Part shown: piece by piece, positions 45,392 through 59,189 of the stretch
Position numbering within the stretch: position 1 is the first letter of the stretch
Layout of the letters: the number at the start of each line of letters is the position of its first letter
Origin: Pseudomonas sp. N3-W
GTDB lineage: Bacteria > Pseudomonadota > Gammaproteobacteria > Pseudomonadales > Pseudomonadaceae
DNA: 64,000 bases
NCBI RefSeq assembly: GCF_024970185.1
Contig: NZ_CP103965.1
Location: 2,290,001-2,354,000 of the forward strand
Direction: 5' to 3'
Notes under the pieces: model-generated
Told to the model about the DNA's origin: nothing
What the model saw: the letters and a program-made list of their open reading frames with translations, nothing else
Databases searched by the model: none
Translations under genes and position numbers: made by a program

Positions 45392-46165
45392 ATGGGCCCG
45401 CTGTACATCGGCTGCGCCGGGTGGAGCCTGCCCCGTGAACACTGGCCGCTGTTTCCCGAGCACGGCACGCATTTGCAGCGCTATGCGACGCAACTGTCGG
45501 CGGTTGAAATCAACAGCTCGTTCTACCGCCCCCATAAGCCGCAAACCTATGCACGCTGGGCGCAGTCGGTGCCGATGGGGTTTCGATTCTCGGTCAAGGC
45601 CCCCAGGCTGCTGACTCATGTTCAGCGGTTGAAGGATTGTGAGCGGTTGCTCGACGAGTTCCTCGGTCAATGCATGGCGCTGGGCGACACGCTGGGCTGC
45701 CTGTTGGTACAACTACCGCCCTCGCTGGTTTACGACGCGCTGATCGCCAGGGCTTTTTTCATCGGGTTGCGCGAGCGTTATGCCGGCGCTGTAGTGCTCG
45801 AACCCCGGCATGAAAGCTGGGGGGCGGCAGAGGCGTTGTTGGTCGAGCAGAAAATCGGGCGTGTGGCAGCTGACCCGTCGCCTATGACCGATGGCCAGGT
45901 GCCGCGTGGCTGGGCGGGTGTACGCTATTGGCGATTGCACGGTTCACCGCGGATTTATCACAGTGATTATGATGCGCTGCGACTACAGGCCTTGGCCGGG
46001 CAGATACTCGGCGCGGTGCAGGCAGGCGCTGAGGCGTGGTGCATTTTTGACAACACCGCCAGCGGGTTTGCGCTGGGCAATGCGTTACAGCTGAGCGGGC
46101 TGTTGGGTCAGGAGATCCAGCGTTCGGGCTCACGCCCTGGCGAGCAGGTTCACTCTTTCAGTTAG
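45392..46165 (+). CDS. DUF72 family protein (YecE-like)
   Basis: 257 residues of the TIM-barrel DUF72 family: YIGCAGWSLPREHWPLFP, VEINSSFYRPHKPQTYARW, FRFSVKAPRLLTHVQRL and YWRLHGSPRIYHSDYDAL. The role of DUF72 is not established; the family is linked to nucleic acid or sugar metabolism only by structure. It starts 3 bp after the stop of the small gene. A strong hairpin follows, shared with the convergent idh. Confidence 0.85.
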   Translation: MGPLYIGCAGWSLPREHWPLFPEHGTHLQRYATQLSAVEINSSFYRPHKPQTYARWAQSVPMGFRFSVKAPRLLTHVQRLKDCERLLDEFLGQCMALGDTLGCLLVQLPPSLVYDALIARAFFIGLRERYAGAVVLEPRHESWGAAEALLVEQKIGRVAADPSPMTDGQVPRGWAGVRYWRLHGSPRIYHSDYDALRLQALAGQILGAVQAGAEAWCIFDNTASGFALGNALQLSGLLGQEIQRSGSRPGEQVHSFS

Positions 46166-46173
46166 CCCGAAAA

Positions 46174-46204
46174 CACAAACCCCGGCACAGGGCCGGGGTT
46201 TGTG
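46174..46204. terminator. Bidirectional hairpin between DUF72 gene and idh
   Basis: A perfect 13-bp stem CACAAACCCCGGC/GCCGGGGTTTGTG with 5-nt loop lies midway between convergent genes. T-rich tails are short, so it acts as a block for both strands rather than a textbook terminator. Confidence 0.75.
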
Positions 46205-46220
46205 ATGTTCCCTTACAACC

Positions 46221-48937
<2,717 letters not shown>

Positions 48938-50194
48938 ATGGGATACAAGAAGATTCAGGTTCCAGCCGTCGGCGACAAAATCACCGTCAACGCGGACCAT
49001 TCTCTCAATGTTCCTAACAACCCGATCATCCCCTTCATTGAAGGTGACGGCATCGGTGTTGATATCAGCCCGGTCATGATCAAGGTTGTCGATGCTGCTG
49101 TGAAGAAGGCTTACGGCGGCGAGCGCAAAATTTCCTGGATGGAAGTCTACGCCGGGGAGAAAGCGACTCAGGTTTACGATCAGGACACCTGGCTACCCCA
49201 GGAAACCCTGGACGCAGTCAAGGATTACGTGGTTTCCATCAAGGGCCCCCTGACCACCCCGGTCGGCGGCGGCATCCGTTCGCTGAACGTGGCCCTGCGT
49301 CAGCAACTCGACCTTTATGTGTGTCTGCGCCCGGTACGCTGGTTCGAAGGCGTGCCCAGCCCGGTGAAAAAACCAGGCGACGTCGACATGACGATTTTCC
49401 GTGAGAACTCGGAAGACATCTACGCCGGTATCGAGTGGAAAGCCGGCTCGCCGGAAGCGACCAAGGTCATCAAGTTCCTTAAAGATGAAATGGGCGTCAC
49501 CAAGATCCGTTTCGACGAAAACTGCGGTATCGGCATCAAGCCGGTGTCCTTGCAAGGCACCAAGCGCCTGGCGCGCAAGGCCCTGCAATATGTGGTCGAC
49601 AACGATCGCGACTCGCTGACCATCGTGCACAAAGGCAACATCATGAAGTTCACCGAAGGTGCCTTCAAGGAATGGGCCTACGAAGTGGCGGCTGAAGAGT
49701 TCGGTGCGACCCTGCTCGACGGCGGTCCGTGGATGCAGTTCAAGAACCCGAAAACCGGCAAGAACGTCATCGTCAAGGATGCCATCGCCGACGCCATGCT
49801 CCAGCAGATCCTGCTGCGCCCGGCCGAATACGATGTGATCGCGACCCTGAACCTGAACGGCGACTACCTCTCCGACGCCCTGGCGGCGGAAGTGGGCGGT
49901 ATTGGTATCGCGCCGGGTGCGAACCTGTCCGACACCATCGCGATGTTCGAGGCAACCCACGGTACCGCGCCCAAGTACGCCGGCAAGGACCAGGTCAATC
50001 CGGGTTCGCTGATCCTGTCCGCCGAGATGATGCTGCGTCACATGGGCTGGACCGAAGCGGCTGACCTGATCATCAAGGGCACCAACGGTGCGATTTCGGC
50101 CAAGACCGTGACCTATGACTTCGAGCGTCTGATGGACGGCGCGAAGCTGGTATCGTCTTCCGGCTTTGGTGATGCGCTGATTTCGCACATGTAA
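48938..50194 (+). CDS. icd: Dimeric NADP-dependent isocitrate dehydrogenase
   Basis: 418 residues from ATG 48938. It has [14 protein letters not shown] with Ser115, the residue phosphorylated by AceK in Escherichia coli (Ser113 there), [12 protein letters not shown] and the C-terminal [13 protein letters not shown]. The longer frame upstream is not coding. A strong terminator follows the stop. Confidence 0.97.
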   Translation: MGYKKIQVPAVGDKITVNADHSLNVPNNPIIPFIEGDGIGVDISPVMIKVVDAAVKKAYGGERKISWMEVYAGEKATQVYDQDTWLPQETLDAVKDYVVSIKGPLTTPVGGGIRSLNVALRQQLDLYVCLRPVRWFEGVPSPVKKPGDVDMTIFRENSEDIYAGIEWKAGSPEATKVIKFLKDEMGVTKIRFDENCGIGIKPVSLQGTKRLARKALQYVVDNDRDSLTIVHKGNIMKFTEGAFKEWAYEVAAEEFGATLLDGGPWMQFKNPKTGKNVIVKDAIADAMLQQILLRPAEYDVIATLNLNGDYLSDALAAEVGGIGIAPGANLSDTIAMFEATHGTAPKYAGKDQVNPGSLILSAEMMLRHMGWTEAADLIIKGTNGAISAKTVTYDFERLMDGAKLVSSSGFGDALISHM

Positions 50195-50211
50195 GCGAAC
50201 TCAGGAAAGAT

Positions 50212-50247
50212 AAAAACCGCCGACTCATCGAGTTCGGCGGTTTTTTT
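50212..50247 (+). terminator. Intrinsic terminator after icd
   Basis: CCGCCGACTC faces GAGTTCGGCGG with one bulged T, flanked by A-run and a 7-T run, starting 18 bp after the icd stop. It probably also serves the convergent cspD on the other strand. Confidence 0.88.
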
Positions 50248-50268
50248 ATGACTGGATGATAAGTGGTG

Positions 50269-50526
50269 TCAGCTCGATACCGTCTCTTGATGCGGCGTTG
50301 TGACGGTAGGGGTGGCACGGGCCAGCGCATCCTTGATTTCGACTGCGTGCAGCCCCTTGGGGCCCTGGATAATGTCGAAGCTCACGGCTTGCCCTGCCTT
50401 CAGGGTTTTATAGCCTTCCATTGTGATCGCCGAGTAGTGGGCAAACAGATCTTCCGTCTTGCCTTCCTCATTGATGAAGCCATACCCCTTGGCATTGTTG
50501 AACCACTTGACCTTGCCGACTGCCAT
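50269..50526 (-). CDS. cspD: Cold-shock-domain protein
   Basis: 85 residues. RNA-binding motifs KGYGFI (RNP1) and DLFAHY (RNP2) and [11 protein letters not shown] identify the cold shock domain; [11 protein letters not shown] ends it. The C-terminal extension of about 20 residues ([12 protein letters not shown]) is typical of Pseudomonas CspD, which inhibits replication in stationary phase. ATG 50526 has GAGGG at a good distance; it is divergent from clpS. Confidence 0.9.
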   Translation of the reverse strand: MAVGKVKWFNNAKGYGFINEEGKTEDLFAHYSAITMEGYKTLKAGQAVSFDIIQGPKGLHAVEIKDALARATPTVTTPHQETVSS

Positions 50527-50751
50527 GTTCATATCCCTCTGCAACAGACTCCATCACTGGAGTATCATCCAGTTCATCCGCAGTCAGTCCTGATAAATAA
50601 GATTGACTCCGCGGACCTTTTTTACCCACTGTGGGCTCTATTGGTTGTAACACCGATTTTCCGATAGTCAAGGTGACTGGGCAGTCGGAGTTGAAATCGT
50701 TGAGAGCCGCCCCCACCACTGTATTTGCACAACTGACGAACCTTTCTTTCC

Positions 50752-51135
50752 ATGCATGCAATCAGCCAGATTCGACTAACATTCAATCAGGATCGCCCGA
50801 CTCTCCAAAACGATCATCCGGAGGAACACGACGACGATTCCGCAGGCATTGCTGTTCAGGAGGCGAAGCCTGCTCTACAGGCGCCGCCGATGTACAAGGT
50901 GGTTTTGTTCAATGATGACTACACACCGATGGATTTCGTCGTCGAAGTGCTCGAGGTGTTTTTTAACCTGAATCGCGAGCTGGCGACCAAGGTCATGCTG
51001 GCCGTCCACACAGAAGGACGGGCAGTATGTGGAGTGTTTACCCGCGACATCGCCGAGACCAAGGCCATGCAGGTCAACCAATACGCCAGGGAAAGCCAGC
51101 ATCCGCTACTCTGTGAAATCGAGAAGGACGGTTAA
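50752..51135 (+). CDS. clpS: ClpS adaptor for N-degron substrates
   Basis: 127 residues. A flexible acidic N-terminal stretch is followed by the ClpS core: [41 protein letters not shown] and [10 protein letters not shown]. It binds proteins with Leu, Phe, Tyr or Trp at the N-terminus and hands them to ClpA. 30 bp separate it from clpA. Confidence 0.95.
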   Translation: MHAISQIRLTFNQDRPTLQNDHPEEHDDDSAGIAVQEAKPALQAPPMYKVVLFNDDYTPMDFVVEVLEVFFNLNRELATKVMLAVHTEGRAVCGVFTRDIAETKAMQVNQYARESQHPLLCEIEKDG

Positions 51136-51165
51136 TCGCCGACCACTTGGGTATGAGGTGAAGCT

Positions 51166-53436
51166 ATGTTAAACCGCGAGCTCGAAGTCACCCTCAATCT
51201 TGCCTTCAAGGAGGCCCGTTCGAAGCGTCATGAATTCATGACCGTCGAGCACCTCCTGCTGGCCCTATTGGACAATGAGGCTGCCGCCACCGTTTTGCGT
51301 GCCTGCGGCGCAAACCTCGACAAACTCAAGCATGACCTGCAGGAGTTCATCGACTCCACCACGCCGTTGATCCCCGTGCATGACGAGGATCGCGAGACCC
51401 AACCCACCCTGGGCTTCCAGCGTGTCCTGCAACGTGCTGTGTTTCATGTACAGAGCTCGGGCAAGCGCGAAGTGACCGGCGCCAACGTGCTGGTTGCCAT
51501 TTTCAGTGAGCAAGAGAGTCAGGCGGTATTCCTGCTGAAACAGCAGAGCGTTGCGCGCATTGATGTCGTCAACTACATCGCTCATGGCATTTCCAAAGTG
51601 CCGGGGCATGGCGATCACTCTGAAGGTGAGCAAGATATGCAGGACGACGAGGGCGGTGAGTCTTCTTCTTCAAGCAATCCTCTGGATGCCTATGCCAGCA
51701 ACCTCAACGAGCTTGCACGCCAGGGTCGTATCGATCCGCTGGTTGGCCGTGAGCTGGAAGTTGAGCGTGTTGCGCAGATTCTGGCGCGTCGTCGCAAGAA
51801 CAACCCGCTGCTGGTCGGCGAGGCAGGCGTGGGTAAAACCGCGATTGCCGAAGGCCTGGCCAAGCGCATCGTTGATAACCAGGTGCCAGACCTGCTGGCC
51901 AACAGCGTCGTCTACTCACTTGACCTGGGTGCTCTGCTGGCCGGGACCAAGTACCGTGGCGACTTCGAGAAGCGCTTCAAGGCGTTGCTTGGCGAGCTGA
52001 AAAAACGTCCGCAGGCGATCCTGTTCATCGACGAAATCCACACCATTATCGGTGCGGGCGCTGCGTCCGGTGGCGTCATGGATGCCTCGAACCTGCTCAA
52101 GCCACTGTTGTCGTCCGGCGACATTCGCTGCATCGGCTCGACCACGTTCCAGGAATTTCGCGGAATCTTCGAGAAGGACCGTGCCTTGGCCCGGCGCTTC
52201 CAGAAGGTCGATGTCTCGGAACCGTCGGTGGAAGACACCATTGGTATCCTGCGCGGGCTCAAAGGTCGTTTCGAAGCGCATCACGGCATCGAGTACAGCG
52301 ATGAAGCCTTGCGTGCTGCTGCCGAGCTGGCGTCGCGCTATATCAATGACCGGCATATGCCGGACAAGGCCATCGACGTCATTGACGAAGCGGGCGCCTA
52401 TCAGCGGCTGCAACCGGTCGAGAAGCGTGTGAAGCGCATCGAAGTGCCGCAGGTCGAGGATATCGTGGCGAAAATCGCCCGGATTCCGCCTAAGCACGTC
52501 ACCAGCTCCGACAAAGAGCTGCTGCGTAACCTTGAGCGTGACCTCAAGCTGACGGTGTTTGGTCAGGATGCCGCCATCGACTCGTTGTCGACGGCGATCA
52601 AACTGTCCCGTGCCGGCCTCAAGTCGCCTGATAAGCCTGTCGGTTCGTTCCTGTTCGCAGGGCCGACCGGTGTCGGTAAAACCGAAGCGGCGCGTCAGTT
52701 GGCCAAGGCGTTGGGGATCGAGCTGGTTCGCTTCGACATGTCCGAGTACATGGAGCGTCACACCGTATCGCGTCTGATCGGTGCACCTCCGGGCTATGTC
52801 GGGTTCGATCAGGGCGGTCTGCTGACCGAAGCCATCACCAAGCAGCCTCACTGCGTGCTGTTGCTCGATGAGATCGAGAAGGCGCATCCGGAAGTCTTCA
52901 ACCTGCTGTTGCAGGTCATGGACCACGGTACGCTGACCGATAACAACGGGCGCAAGGCGGACTTCCGAAACGTGATCGTCATCATGACGACCAACGCCGG
53001 TGCCGAAACCGCAGCCCGTGCTTCGATCGGTTTCACCCATCAGGACCACTCGTCCGATGCGATGGAAGTGATCAAGAAGAGCTTCACGCCGGAGTTCCGC
53101 AACCGTCTGGACACCATTATCCAGTTTGGTCGCCTCAGCCATGAGGTCATCAAGAGCGTGGTGGACAAATTCCTTACCGAGCTTCAGGCGCAGCTGGAAG
53201 ACAAGCGCGTGCAGCTGGAAGTGACGGACGCTGCTCGCAGCTGGCTGGCAGCGGGTGGTTACGACGCGGCGATGGGTGCTCGACCAATGGCGCGCCTGAT
53301 CCAGGACAAGATCAAGCGTCCACTGGCCGAAGAGATACTCTTTGGCGAACTGGCCGACCATGGCGGTGTGGTTCACATCGACCTCAAGGACGGCGAGCTG
53401 ACCTTCGAGTTCGAAACCACGGCCGAAATGGCCTGA
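51166..53436 (+). CDS. clpA: ATP-dependent Clp protease ATPase subunit ClpA
   Basis: 756 residues. Clp N-domain (about 1-145), then two AAA modules with Walker A motifs GEAGVGKT (218-225) and GPTGVGKT (499-506). An IGF-type loop near 620 ([16 protein letters not shown]) docks on ClpP. It unfolds substrates, including those delivered by ClpS. A linker rich in Ser/Glu ([17 protein letters not shown]) lies at about 155-172. Confidence 0.97.
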   Translation: MLNRELEVTLNLAFKEARSKRHEFMTVEHLLLALLDNEAAATVLRACGANLDKLKHDLQEFIDSTTPLIPVHDEDRETQPTLGFQRVLQRAVFHVQSSGKREVTGANVLVAIFSEQESQAVFLLKQQSVARIDVVNYIAHGISKVPGHGDHSEGEQDMQDDEGGESSSSSNPLDAYASNLNELARQGRIDPLVGRELEVERVAQILARRRKNNPLLVGEAGVGKTAIAEGLAKRIVDNQVPDLLANSVVYSLDLGALLAGTKYRGDFEKRFKALLGELKKRPQAILFIDEIHTIIGAGAASGGVMDASNLLKPLLSSGDIRCIGSTTFQEFRGIFEKDRALARRFQKVDVSEPSVEDTIGILRGLKGRFEAHHGIEYSDEALRAAAELASRYINDRHMPDKAIDVIDEAGAYQRLQPVEKRVKRIEVPQVEDIVAKIARIPPKHVTSSDKELLRNLERDLKLTVFGQDAAIDSLSTAIKLSRAGLKSPDKPVGSFLFAGPTGVGKTEAARQLAKALGIELVRFDMSEYMERHTVSRLIGAPPGYVGFDQGGLLTEAITKQPHCVLLLDEIEKAHPEVFNLLLQVMDHGTLTDNNGRKADFRNVIVIMTTNAGAETAARASIGFTHQDHSSDAMEVIKKSFTPEFRNRLDTIIQFGRLSHEVIKSVVDKFLTELQAQLEDKRVQLEVTDAARSWLAAGGYDAAMGARPMARLIQDKIKRPLAEEILFGELADHGGVVHIDLKDGELTFEFETTAEMA

Positions 53437-53452
53437 CGTTAACCGTAACAAA

Positions 53453-53482
53453 GCAAAAAGGCGCCGAAAGGCGCCTTTTTGC
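53453..53482 (+). terminator. Intrinsic terminator after clpA
   Basis: A 13-bp stem GCAAAAAGGCGCC/GGCGCCTTTTTGC closed by a GAAA tetraloop, 16 bp after the clpA stop. Confidence 0.9.
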
Positions 53483-53505
53483 TGTCCGGGAAGCACCGGA
53501 ATCAA

Positions 53506-53596
53506 ATGTGGGAGCTGGCTTGCCTGCTATGCCGTCGGCATGGTCAGTATTGAGGCTGCCTGATGTACCACCATCGCAGGCGAGCCAGCTCCCGCA
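53506..53596. repeat. REP doublet (GGAGCTGGC variant)
   Basis: AATGTGGGAGCTGGCTTGCC faces GGCGAGCCAGCTCCCGCATT, a variant of the other REPs with CTGGC in place of CGAGC, between convergent clpA and infA. Confidence 0.75.
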
Positions 53597-53633
53597 TTGC
53601 TCGGGGGTGCTGCCTGAATCGCAGACAAACAAA

Positions 53634-53656
53634 AACGCCCGGCATAGCCGGGCGTT
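53634..53656 (-). terminator. Intrinsic terminator of infA
   Basis: On the minus strand a 10-bp stem AACGCCCGGC/GCCGGGCGTT with a 3-nt loop is followed by a T-run, 14 bp after the infA stop. Confidence 0.88.
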
Positions 53657-53670
53657 CTGTATTGACTTGA

Positions 53671-53889
53671 TTAGCGAGCGCGGTAAGTGATGCGCCCTTT
53701 GCTCAAGTCATAGGGCGTCAGCTCGACGCGCACTTTGTCACCGGTAAGAATACGAATGTAGTTCTTGCGCATCTTGCCGGAAATATGCGCGGTTACGACG
53801 TGCCCATTTTCCAACTCCACACGAAACATGGTGTTGGGCAGGGTGTCGACGACAGTGCCTTCCATTTCGAAGCTGTCTTCTTTCGACAT
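53671..53889 (-). CDS. infA: Translation initiation factor IF-1
   Basis: 72 residues, the exact family length: [40 protein letters not shown] and ending KGRITYRAR. The OB fold binds the A site of the 30S subunit. The ORF continues upstream but ATG 53889 gives the conserved N-terminus. Confidence 0.98.
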
Positions 53890-54000
53890 GCAGTAAAGCC
53901 CTCGGTATCCAATGAATGGCCCGGTGCAACTGCGCCAGGCAAAAGCGGCGTGCATTGTGCCCGAAAAATGGGGTTTAAGCCAAGTGGTTTAAGGCTTGCA

Positions 54001-54708
54001 CTAGTTCAGGACGACCCAGCGCTGATTAATCAGCAGTTCGATGGGGCGATATTGCGTCTTGTAGTTCATCTTTTTGCAGTTCTTGATCCAGTAGCCGAGG
54101 TAGACGGCCTCCAGTCCCAGGCGCCGGGCTTCGCCAATCTGCCAGAGAATAGCGTACCGGCCCAGGCTGCGACGCTCCTCGGCGGGCTCGTAGAAGGTGT
54201 AGACGGCCGACAGGCCGTTGGGCAGCAGGTCGGTCACTGCCACCGCCAACAACCGTCCGTCGAGACGAAATTCGTAGAAGCGCGAAAAGGGCAGGTCGCG
54301 GACCAGAAAGGTCGAAAACTGATCGCGGCTCGGCGGGTACATATCGCCATCGGCGTGGCGCTGTTCGATGTAGCGTTGATAGAGATCGAAATACTCTTCA
54401 CTGAATTGCGGCTTGGCGGGCCGTACCTGCAAATCGGTGTTGCGCTTGAAAATACGTTTCTGCTGACGGTTCGCAAGAAACTGCGCCACAGGAATGCGCG
54501 CCGGGACGCACGCGTTGCAATTCTGGCAATGGGGCCGGTAAAGATGATCGCCGCTGCGACGAAAACCCATTTCCGACAGGTCTGCGTAGACGTGCACATC
54601 CATGGGCTGGCTGGGGTCGAGGAACAGCGTTGTCGCCTGCTCCTCGGGCAGATAGCTGCAAGAGTGGGGCTGAGTGGCATAGAACTTCAAACGCGCCAAC
54701 TCGGTCAT
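54001..54708 (-). CDS. bpt: Aspartate/glutamate leucyltransferase
   Basis: 235 residues. The N-terminal Cys-rich region C17 and C61-x2-C64-x2-C67 ([14 protein letters not shown]) and the C-terminal [21 protein letters not shown] identify the Ate/Bpt family. Bpt attaches Leu to N-terminal Asp or Glu, creating a destabilising residue for ClpS/ClpA. Its gene is in the same block as aat, clpS and clpA. Confidence 0.93.
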   Translation of the reverse strand: MTELARLKFYATQPHSCSYLPEEQATTLFLDPSQPMDVHVYADLSEMGFRRSGDHLYRPHCQNCNACVPARIPVAQFLANRQQKRIFKRNTDLQVRPAKPQFSEEYFDLYQRYIEQRHADGDMYPPSRDQFSTFLVRDLPFSRFYEFRLDGRLLAVAVTDLLPNGLSAVYTFYEPAEERRSLGRYAILWQIGEARRLGLEAVYLGYWIKNCKKMNYKTQYRPIELLINQRWVVLN

Positions 54709-54763
54709 GATCAACCCTCGGGATAAGCTTTTGATAAGTGTAAGCCACGCGCACGAAAGTCGC

Positions 54764-55444
54764 TCAGCAAACCCATGTCGCGCGGTTGGGTTGGTCCAGA
54801 TGCCCGGCCAGGTAGCCGGCAAACTCGCGACGGGGGATTGCCCGGGCGCCCAGGCTGTGCAGATGGTCGGTGGGCATCTGGCAGTCGATCAGCACAAAAC
54901 CGGCGTCCTTGAGGTGTCGCACCAAGGTCGCGAAGCCGTATTTTGAGGCATTGTCGGCGCGACTGAACATGGATTCGCCGAAAAACAGCTGACCCATCGC
55001 CAGCCCATACAAACCACCGACCAGCTCACCCTGGTCCCAGACTTCCACCGAATGGGCGTAGCCGCGCTTGTGCAGCTCCAGATAGGCGTCTTGCATCGCT
55101 TCGGTGATCCAGGTGCCGTCGGCGTAATCCCGTGGCGCGGCGCAGGCGCGGATGACGGCGGAAAAATCCTGATCGAAGGTCACCTGGTAGCGTTGCTGGC
55201 GCAGCAACTTGTTGAGGCTGCGAGACACGTGCAGTTCGTCGGGAAACAACACGGTACGCGGGTCCGGCGACCACCACAGAATCGGCTGGCCTTCGGAGAA
55301 CCACGGAAAACAGCCATGGCGATAAGCCTGAATCAGCCGGTCCGCAGACAGATCGCCGCCGGCCGCCAGCAGCCCGTTGGGGTCGCGCATGGCTTTTTCC
55401 AGCGGCGGAAATATCAGGGTATTGCGTTGTAACCAGGTCAGCAT
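54764..55444 (-). CDS. aat: Leucyl/phenylalanyl-tRNA-protein transferase
   Basis: 226 residues: [64 protein letters not shown] and [13 protein letters not shown]. It adds Leu or Phe to proteins with N-terminal Arg or Lys, which then bind ClpS. ATG 55444; the upstream extension is non-conserved. bpt follows 55 bp downstream on the same strand. Confidence 0.95.
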   Translation of the reverse strand: MLTWLQRNTLIFPPLEKAMRDPNGLLAAGGDLSADRLIQAYRHGCFPWFSEGQPILWWSPDPRTVLFPDELHVSRSLNKLLRQQRYQVTFDQDFSAVIRACAAPRDYADGTWITEAMQDAYLELHKRGYAHSVEVWDQGELVGGLYGLAMGQLFFGESMFSRADNASKYGFATLVRHLKDAGFVLIDCQMPTDHLHSLGARAIPRREFAGYLAGHLDQPNRATWVC

Positions 55445-55893
55445 GGCAGTCGGGCTTGTAGAAGGGGAGGGCGGTGGCGGGCAGGTTCGCCCATCGTGAG
55501 GACAATCGTCAAACCGGTGCTGCTGCAACTTGGCGATGTAAATGTGGTCGTAAACGAACGCCGTGGCAAAGACCTCGCTTCGCTCATAAAAACACCTCAT
55601 AAGCCTTTGTCACAAAAGAGAATGCATGCTCAAATTGAGCGGCGACACAGGTGCCGTTGGCTATGCTACACCTTGGGCCCGCAAGCATGGCATCAGGCGA
55701 ACAAATCCGTACAATGCCTGAGCGTTACATAATATTCAGTGCGTGCCGGTTTATAACTGTGTTTATAAAAGCAGGGGCGCAATGTTAAAAGTAGTCCCGG
55801 TTACACCTGTTCACTTTTTTACCTGCCTGGATCGGGCAGTTTTTATAGTCATTCAACAGATGGACGCGCCCAGGGCGCAGGAAAAGTAGCGTT
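55445..55893. other. aat-ftsK intergenic region
   Basis: 449 bp without a gene. A small hairpin CTGCC-N7-GGCAG followed by TTTTTAT (55823-55845) may attenuate transcription entering ftsK. A thioredoxin reductase gene, which sits here in some pseudomonads, is absent. No REP was seen. Confidence 0.45.
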
Positions 55894-58299
55894 TTGAAGA
55901 AATCCACCGCAGCACCTAAAACAGTCGTTCCGCTTTGGCGCCAGCACTTGCACTACCGACTCAAGGAAGGTGCATTGATCGCTATTGGCGCCTTGTGCCT
56001 GTTCCTGATGATGGCCTTGTTGACCTATGGCAAGGACGATCCGGGCTGGAGCCACAACAGCAAGATCGACGATGTACAAAACTTCGGCGGACCGGCCGGC
56101 TCCTACAGCGCCGATATCCTGTTCATGGTGCTGGGTTACTTCGCCTACATCTTTCCGTTGCTGCTAGCGATCAAGGCCTACCAGATCTTCCGCCAGCGCC
56201 ACGAGCCGTGGCAGTGGAGCGGCTGGCTGTTTTCCTGGCGCCTGATCGGCCTGGTGTTCCTGGTGCTGTCGGGCGCTGCGTTGGCGCATATCCATTTCCA
56301 CGCGGCTACCGGTCTGCCGGCTGGCGCCGGTGGTGCGCTGGGTGAAAGCCTGGGCGACCTGGCCCGCAACGCCCTGAACATTCAGGGCAGCACGCTGTTG
56401 TTCATCGCGCTGTTCCTGTTCGGCCTGACGGTGTTCACCGACCTGTCGTGGTTCAAGGTGATGGACGTCACCGGCAAGATCACCCTCGACCTGTTCGAAC
56501 TGTTCCAGGGCGCGGCCAATCGCTGGTGGGCGGCCCGTACCGAACGCAAGCAACTGGTTGCGCAACTGCGTGAAGTCGACGACCGCGTCCACGACGTGGT
56601 CGCGCCGACCGTCACCGACAAGCGCGAGCAGGCCAAGGTCAAGGAGCGCCTGATCGAGCGCGAGCAGGCGCTGACCAAGCACATGTCCGAGCGCGAGAAG
56701 CAGGTGCCGCCGGTGATTGCCCCGGCGCCACCCAAGCCGGCCGCCCCGAGCAAGCGCGTGGAAAAAGAGAAACAGGCGCCGTTGTTCGTCGACAGCGCCG
56801 TGGAAGGCACCTTGCCGCCGATCTCGATTCTCGACCCGGCCGAAAAGAAACAACTCAACTATTCCCCGGAGTCGCTGGCAGCCGTCGGCCACTTGCTGGA
56901 AATCAAACTCAAGGAATTCGGCGTCGAAGTCTCGGTGGATTCGATTCACCCAGGCCCGGTCATTACCCGTTACGAAATCCAGCCGGCTGCTGGCGTCAAA
57001 GTCAGCCGCATCTCCAACCTGGCAAAAGACTTGGCGCGTTCCCTGGCCGTGACCAGCGTGCGCGTGGTCGAAGTGATTCCGGGCAAGACCACGGTCGGTA
57101 TCGAAATCCCGAACGAAGACCGGCAGATTGTGCGTTTCTCCGAAGTGCTGTCGACCCCTGAGTACGACAACTTCAAATCGCCGGTCACTCTGGCCCTGGG
57201 GCATGACATCGGCGGCAAGCCGGTCATCACCGACCTCGCCAAGATGCCGCACCTGCTGGTGGCCGGTACGACCGGTTCCGGTAAGTCGGTGGGCGTGAAC
57301 GCAATGATCCTGTCGATCCTGTTCAAGTCCGGCCCGGAAGACGCCAAGCTGATCATGATCGACCCGAAAATGCTTGAGCTGTCGATCTACGAAGGCATTC
57401 CGCACCTGCTGTGCCCGGTCGTCACCGACATGAAGGACGCGGCCAACGCCCTGCGCTGGAGCGTGGCGGAGATGGAGCGTCGCTACAAACTGATGGCGAA
57501 GATGGGCGTGCGTAACCTGTCCGGCTTCAATGCCAAGGTCAAGGAAGCCCAGGACGCCGGCGAGCCGTTGAGCGATCCGCTGTACAAGCGCGAAAGCATT
57601 CACGACGAAGCGCCATTGCTGACCAAGCTGCCGACCATCGTGGTGGTGGTGGACGAGTTTGCCGACATGATGATGATCGTCGGCAAGAAGGTTGAAGAGC
57701 TGATCGCCCGTATCGCCCAGAAAGCCCGTGCGGCCGGTATTCACTTGATCCTCGCGACCCAGCGGCCCTCGGTGGACGTGATCACCGGTCTGATCAAGGC
57801 CAACATTCCGACCCGTATGGCGTTCCAGGTGTCGAGCAAGATCGACTCGCGGACCATCATCGACCAGGGCGGCGCCGAACAATTGCTGGGTCACGGTGAC
57901 ATGCTCTACATGCCGCCGGGCACCAGTCTGCCAATTCGTGTGCACGGCGCGTTTGTTTCCGATGACGAGGTTCACCGGGTGGTCGAAGCCTGGAAACTGC
58001 GCGGCGCGCCGGAGTACAACGACGAGATTCTGGCCGGTGTCGAAGAGGCCGGCAGTGGCTTCGAAAATGGCGGTGGTGGCGGTGACGACGATGCTGAAAC
58101 CGATGCGCTCTACGACGAAGCCGTGCAGTTCGTACTGGAAAGCCGTCGCGCTTCCATCTCGGCGGTGCAGCGCAAGCTGAAGATCGGCTACAACCGCGCG
58201 GCGCGCATGATCGAAGCCATGGAAATGGCCGGGGTCGTGACGTCCATGAACACCAACGGTTCGCGAGAAGTCCTGGCCCCTGGCCCGGTGCGCGACTGA
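55894..58299 (+). CDS. ftsK: DNA translocase FtsK
   Basis: 801 residues starting at TTG (AGGA 11 nt upstream). N-terminal 4-helix membrane domain (about 25-200), a short charged linker (220-300), then the motor with Walker [10 protein letters not shown] (457-465) and Walker B near 582-588 (VVVVDEFAD). The C-terminal gamma winged helix ([23 protein letters not shown]) reads KOPS sites. It couples chromosome dimer resolution to division. Confidence 0.96.
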   Translation: MKKSTAAPKTVVPLWRQHLHYRLKEGALIAIGALCLFLMMALLTYGKDDPGWSHNSKIDDVQNFGGPAGSYSADILFMVLGYFAYIFPLLLAIKAYQIFRQRHEPWQWSGWLFSWRLIGLVFLVLSGAALAHIHFHAATGLPAGAGGALGESLGDLARNALNIQGSTLLFIALFLFGLTVFTDLSWFKVMDVTGKITLDLFELFQGAANRWWAARTERKQLVAQLREVDDRVHDVVAPTVTDKREQAKVKERLIEREQALTKHMSEREKQVPPVIAPAPPKPAAPSKRVEKEKQAPLFVDSAVEGTLPPISILDPAEKKQLNYSPESLAAVGHLLEIKLKEFGVEVSVDSIHPGPVITRYEIQPAAGVKVSRISNLAKDLARSLAVTSVRVVEVIPGKTTVGIEIPNEDRQIVRFSEVLSTPEYDNFKSPVTLALGHDIGGKPVITDLAKMPHLLVAGTTGSGKSVGVNAMILSILFKSGPEDAKLIMIDPKMLELSIYEGIPHLLCPVVTDMKDAANALRWSVAEMERRYKLMAKMGVRNLSGFNAKVKEAQDAGEPLSDPLYKRESIHDEAPLLTKLPTIVVVVDEFADMMMIVGKKVEELIARIAQKARAAGIHLILATQRPSVDVITGLIKANIPTRMAFQVSSKIDSRTIIDQGGAEQLLGHGDMLYMPPGTSLPIRVHGAFVSDDEVHRVVEAWKLRGAPEYNDEILAGVEEAGSGFENGGGGGDDDAETDALYDEAVQFVLESRRASISAVQRKLKIGYNRAARMIEAMEMAGVVTSMNTNGSREVLAPGPVRD

Positions 58300-58310
58300 T
58301 TTGATTTGAA

Positions 58311-58328
58311 GGGCGGTGCATGCCGCCC
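58311..58328 (+). terminator. Short hairpin between ftsK and lolA
   Basis: GGGCGG-TGCATG-CCGCCC followed by GTTT; a 6-bp stem 11 bp after the ftsK stop. It is probably a weak attenuator, since lolA starts 31 bp downstream. Confidence 0.35.
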
Positions 58329-58358
58329 GTTTCCCCACGAATGTTAAAGAGGACTCCC

Positions 58359-58982
58359 ATGCGTCTTATCCGCATGCTGTTGCTGCCGGTACTGGCTTTG
58401 ACCACGCTCTCGGCCCACGCCGACGACAAGGACGTGGCGCGTCTGACTCAATTGCTGGAAAAATCCCAGACCCTGACCGCGCGTTTCTCGCAGTTGACCC
58501 TCGACGGCGGCGGCACCCAGTTGCAGGAAACTGCCGGTGAGATGTCGTTGCAGCGTCCGGGCCTGTTCTACTGGCACACCAATGCGCCGGCCGAGCAGAC
58601 CATGGTCTCCGACGGCAAGAAAGTCACCTTGTGGGACCCGGACCTGGAACAGGTCACCATCAAGAACCTTGACCTGCGCCTGACCCAGACCCCGGCGCTG
58701 CTGCTGTCCGGTGACGTGTCCAAGATCAGCCAGAGCTTCGACATCAGCTCCAAGGAAGCCGGCGGCGTGATCGACTTCACCTTGAAGCCGAAAACCAAGG
58801 ACACCCTGTTCGACAGCCTGCGCCTGTCGTTCCGCAACGGCCTGGTCAATGACATGCAGCTGATCGACAGCGTCGGTCAGCGCACCAACATCCTGTTCAC
58901 CGGCGTGAAGGCTAACGAGCCGATCCCGGCGTCGAAGTTCAAGTTCGACATCCCGAAGGGTGCCGACGTGATCCAGGAATAA
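58359..58982 (+). CDS. lolA: Outer membrane lipoprotein carrier protein LolA
   Basis: 207 residues with a signal peptide ending AHA. LolA blocks: [55 protein letters not shown] and [21 protein letters not shown]. It ferries lipoproteins across the periplasm from LolCDE to LolB. ATG has AGAGGA upstream. Confidence 0.96.
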   Translation: MRLIRMLLLPVLALTTLSAHADDKDVARLTQLLEKSQTLTARFSQLTLDGGGTQLQETAGEMSLQRPGLFYWHTNAPAEQTMVSDGKKVTLWDPDLEQVTIKNLDLRLTQTPALLLSGDVSKISQSFDISSKEAGGVIDFTLKPKTKDTLFDSLRLSFRNGLVNDMQLIDSVGQRTNILFTGVKANEPIPASKFKFDIPKGADVIQE

Positions 58983-58988
58983 CAACGC

Positions 58989-59173
58989 TGGAATAAGAGG
59001 CGATGCCTGCCAGTCAATCGAATAACTGATGAATCACTTGTGGCGAGGGAGCTTGCTCCCACTGGGCGGCGCAGCAGACCCTTTTTTGTGAGCGCTGCGC
59101 ACTCAAGCGCGAGCAAGCTCGCTCGCCACAGGTTCAGTGTCACGCTTGACTGACTGGCATCTGGAATAAGAGG
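58989..59173. mobile_element. Candidate miniature element: REP doublet inside inverted repeats and a direct repeat
   Basis: CTGGAATAAGAGG occurs at 58989-59001 and again at 59161-59173. Just inside lie inverted repeats, ATGCCTGCCAGTCAATCG (59004-59021) and the complement of ATGCCAGTCAGTCAAGCG (59143-59160), 15 of 18 matching. Within is a REP doublet (59040-59131) of the GTGGCGAGGGAGC type. Layout of direct repeat, inverted repeat, core, inverted repeat, direct repeat is that of a non-autonomous transposable element. A 13-bp target duplication would be unusual, so a recombination origin is also possible. Confidence 0.5.
59040..59131. repeat. REP doublet (GTGGCGAGGGAGC type)
   Basis: TTGTGGCGAGGGAGCTTGCT and GCGAGCAAGCTCGCTCGCCAC with the GCGC-rich centre (GGCGGCGCAGCAG / GCGCTGCGC) found also at 6187 and 17904. 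It is the core of the candidate element at 58989-59173. Confidence 0.85.
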
Positions 59174-59189
59174 TTTTAGAAAAGTAGTG

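Noticed and set aside
51916..53505. 529-codon frame opposite clpA
   Set aside because: Antisense to clpA and no recognisable protein features.
56164..58338. 724-codon open frame opposite ftsK
   Set aside because: Antisense shadow of ftsK with His/Asp-rich composition and no ribosome binding site or domain.
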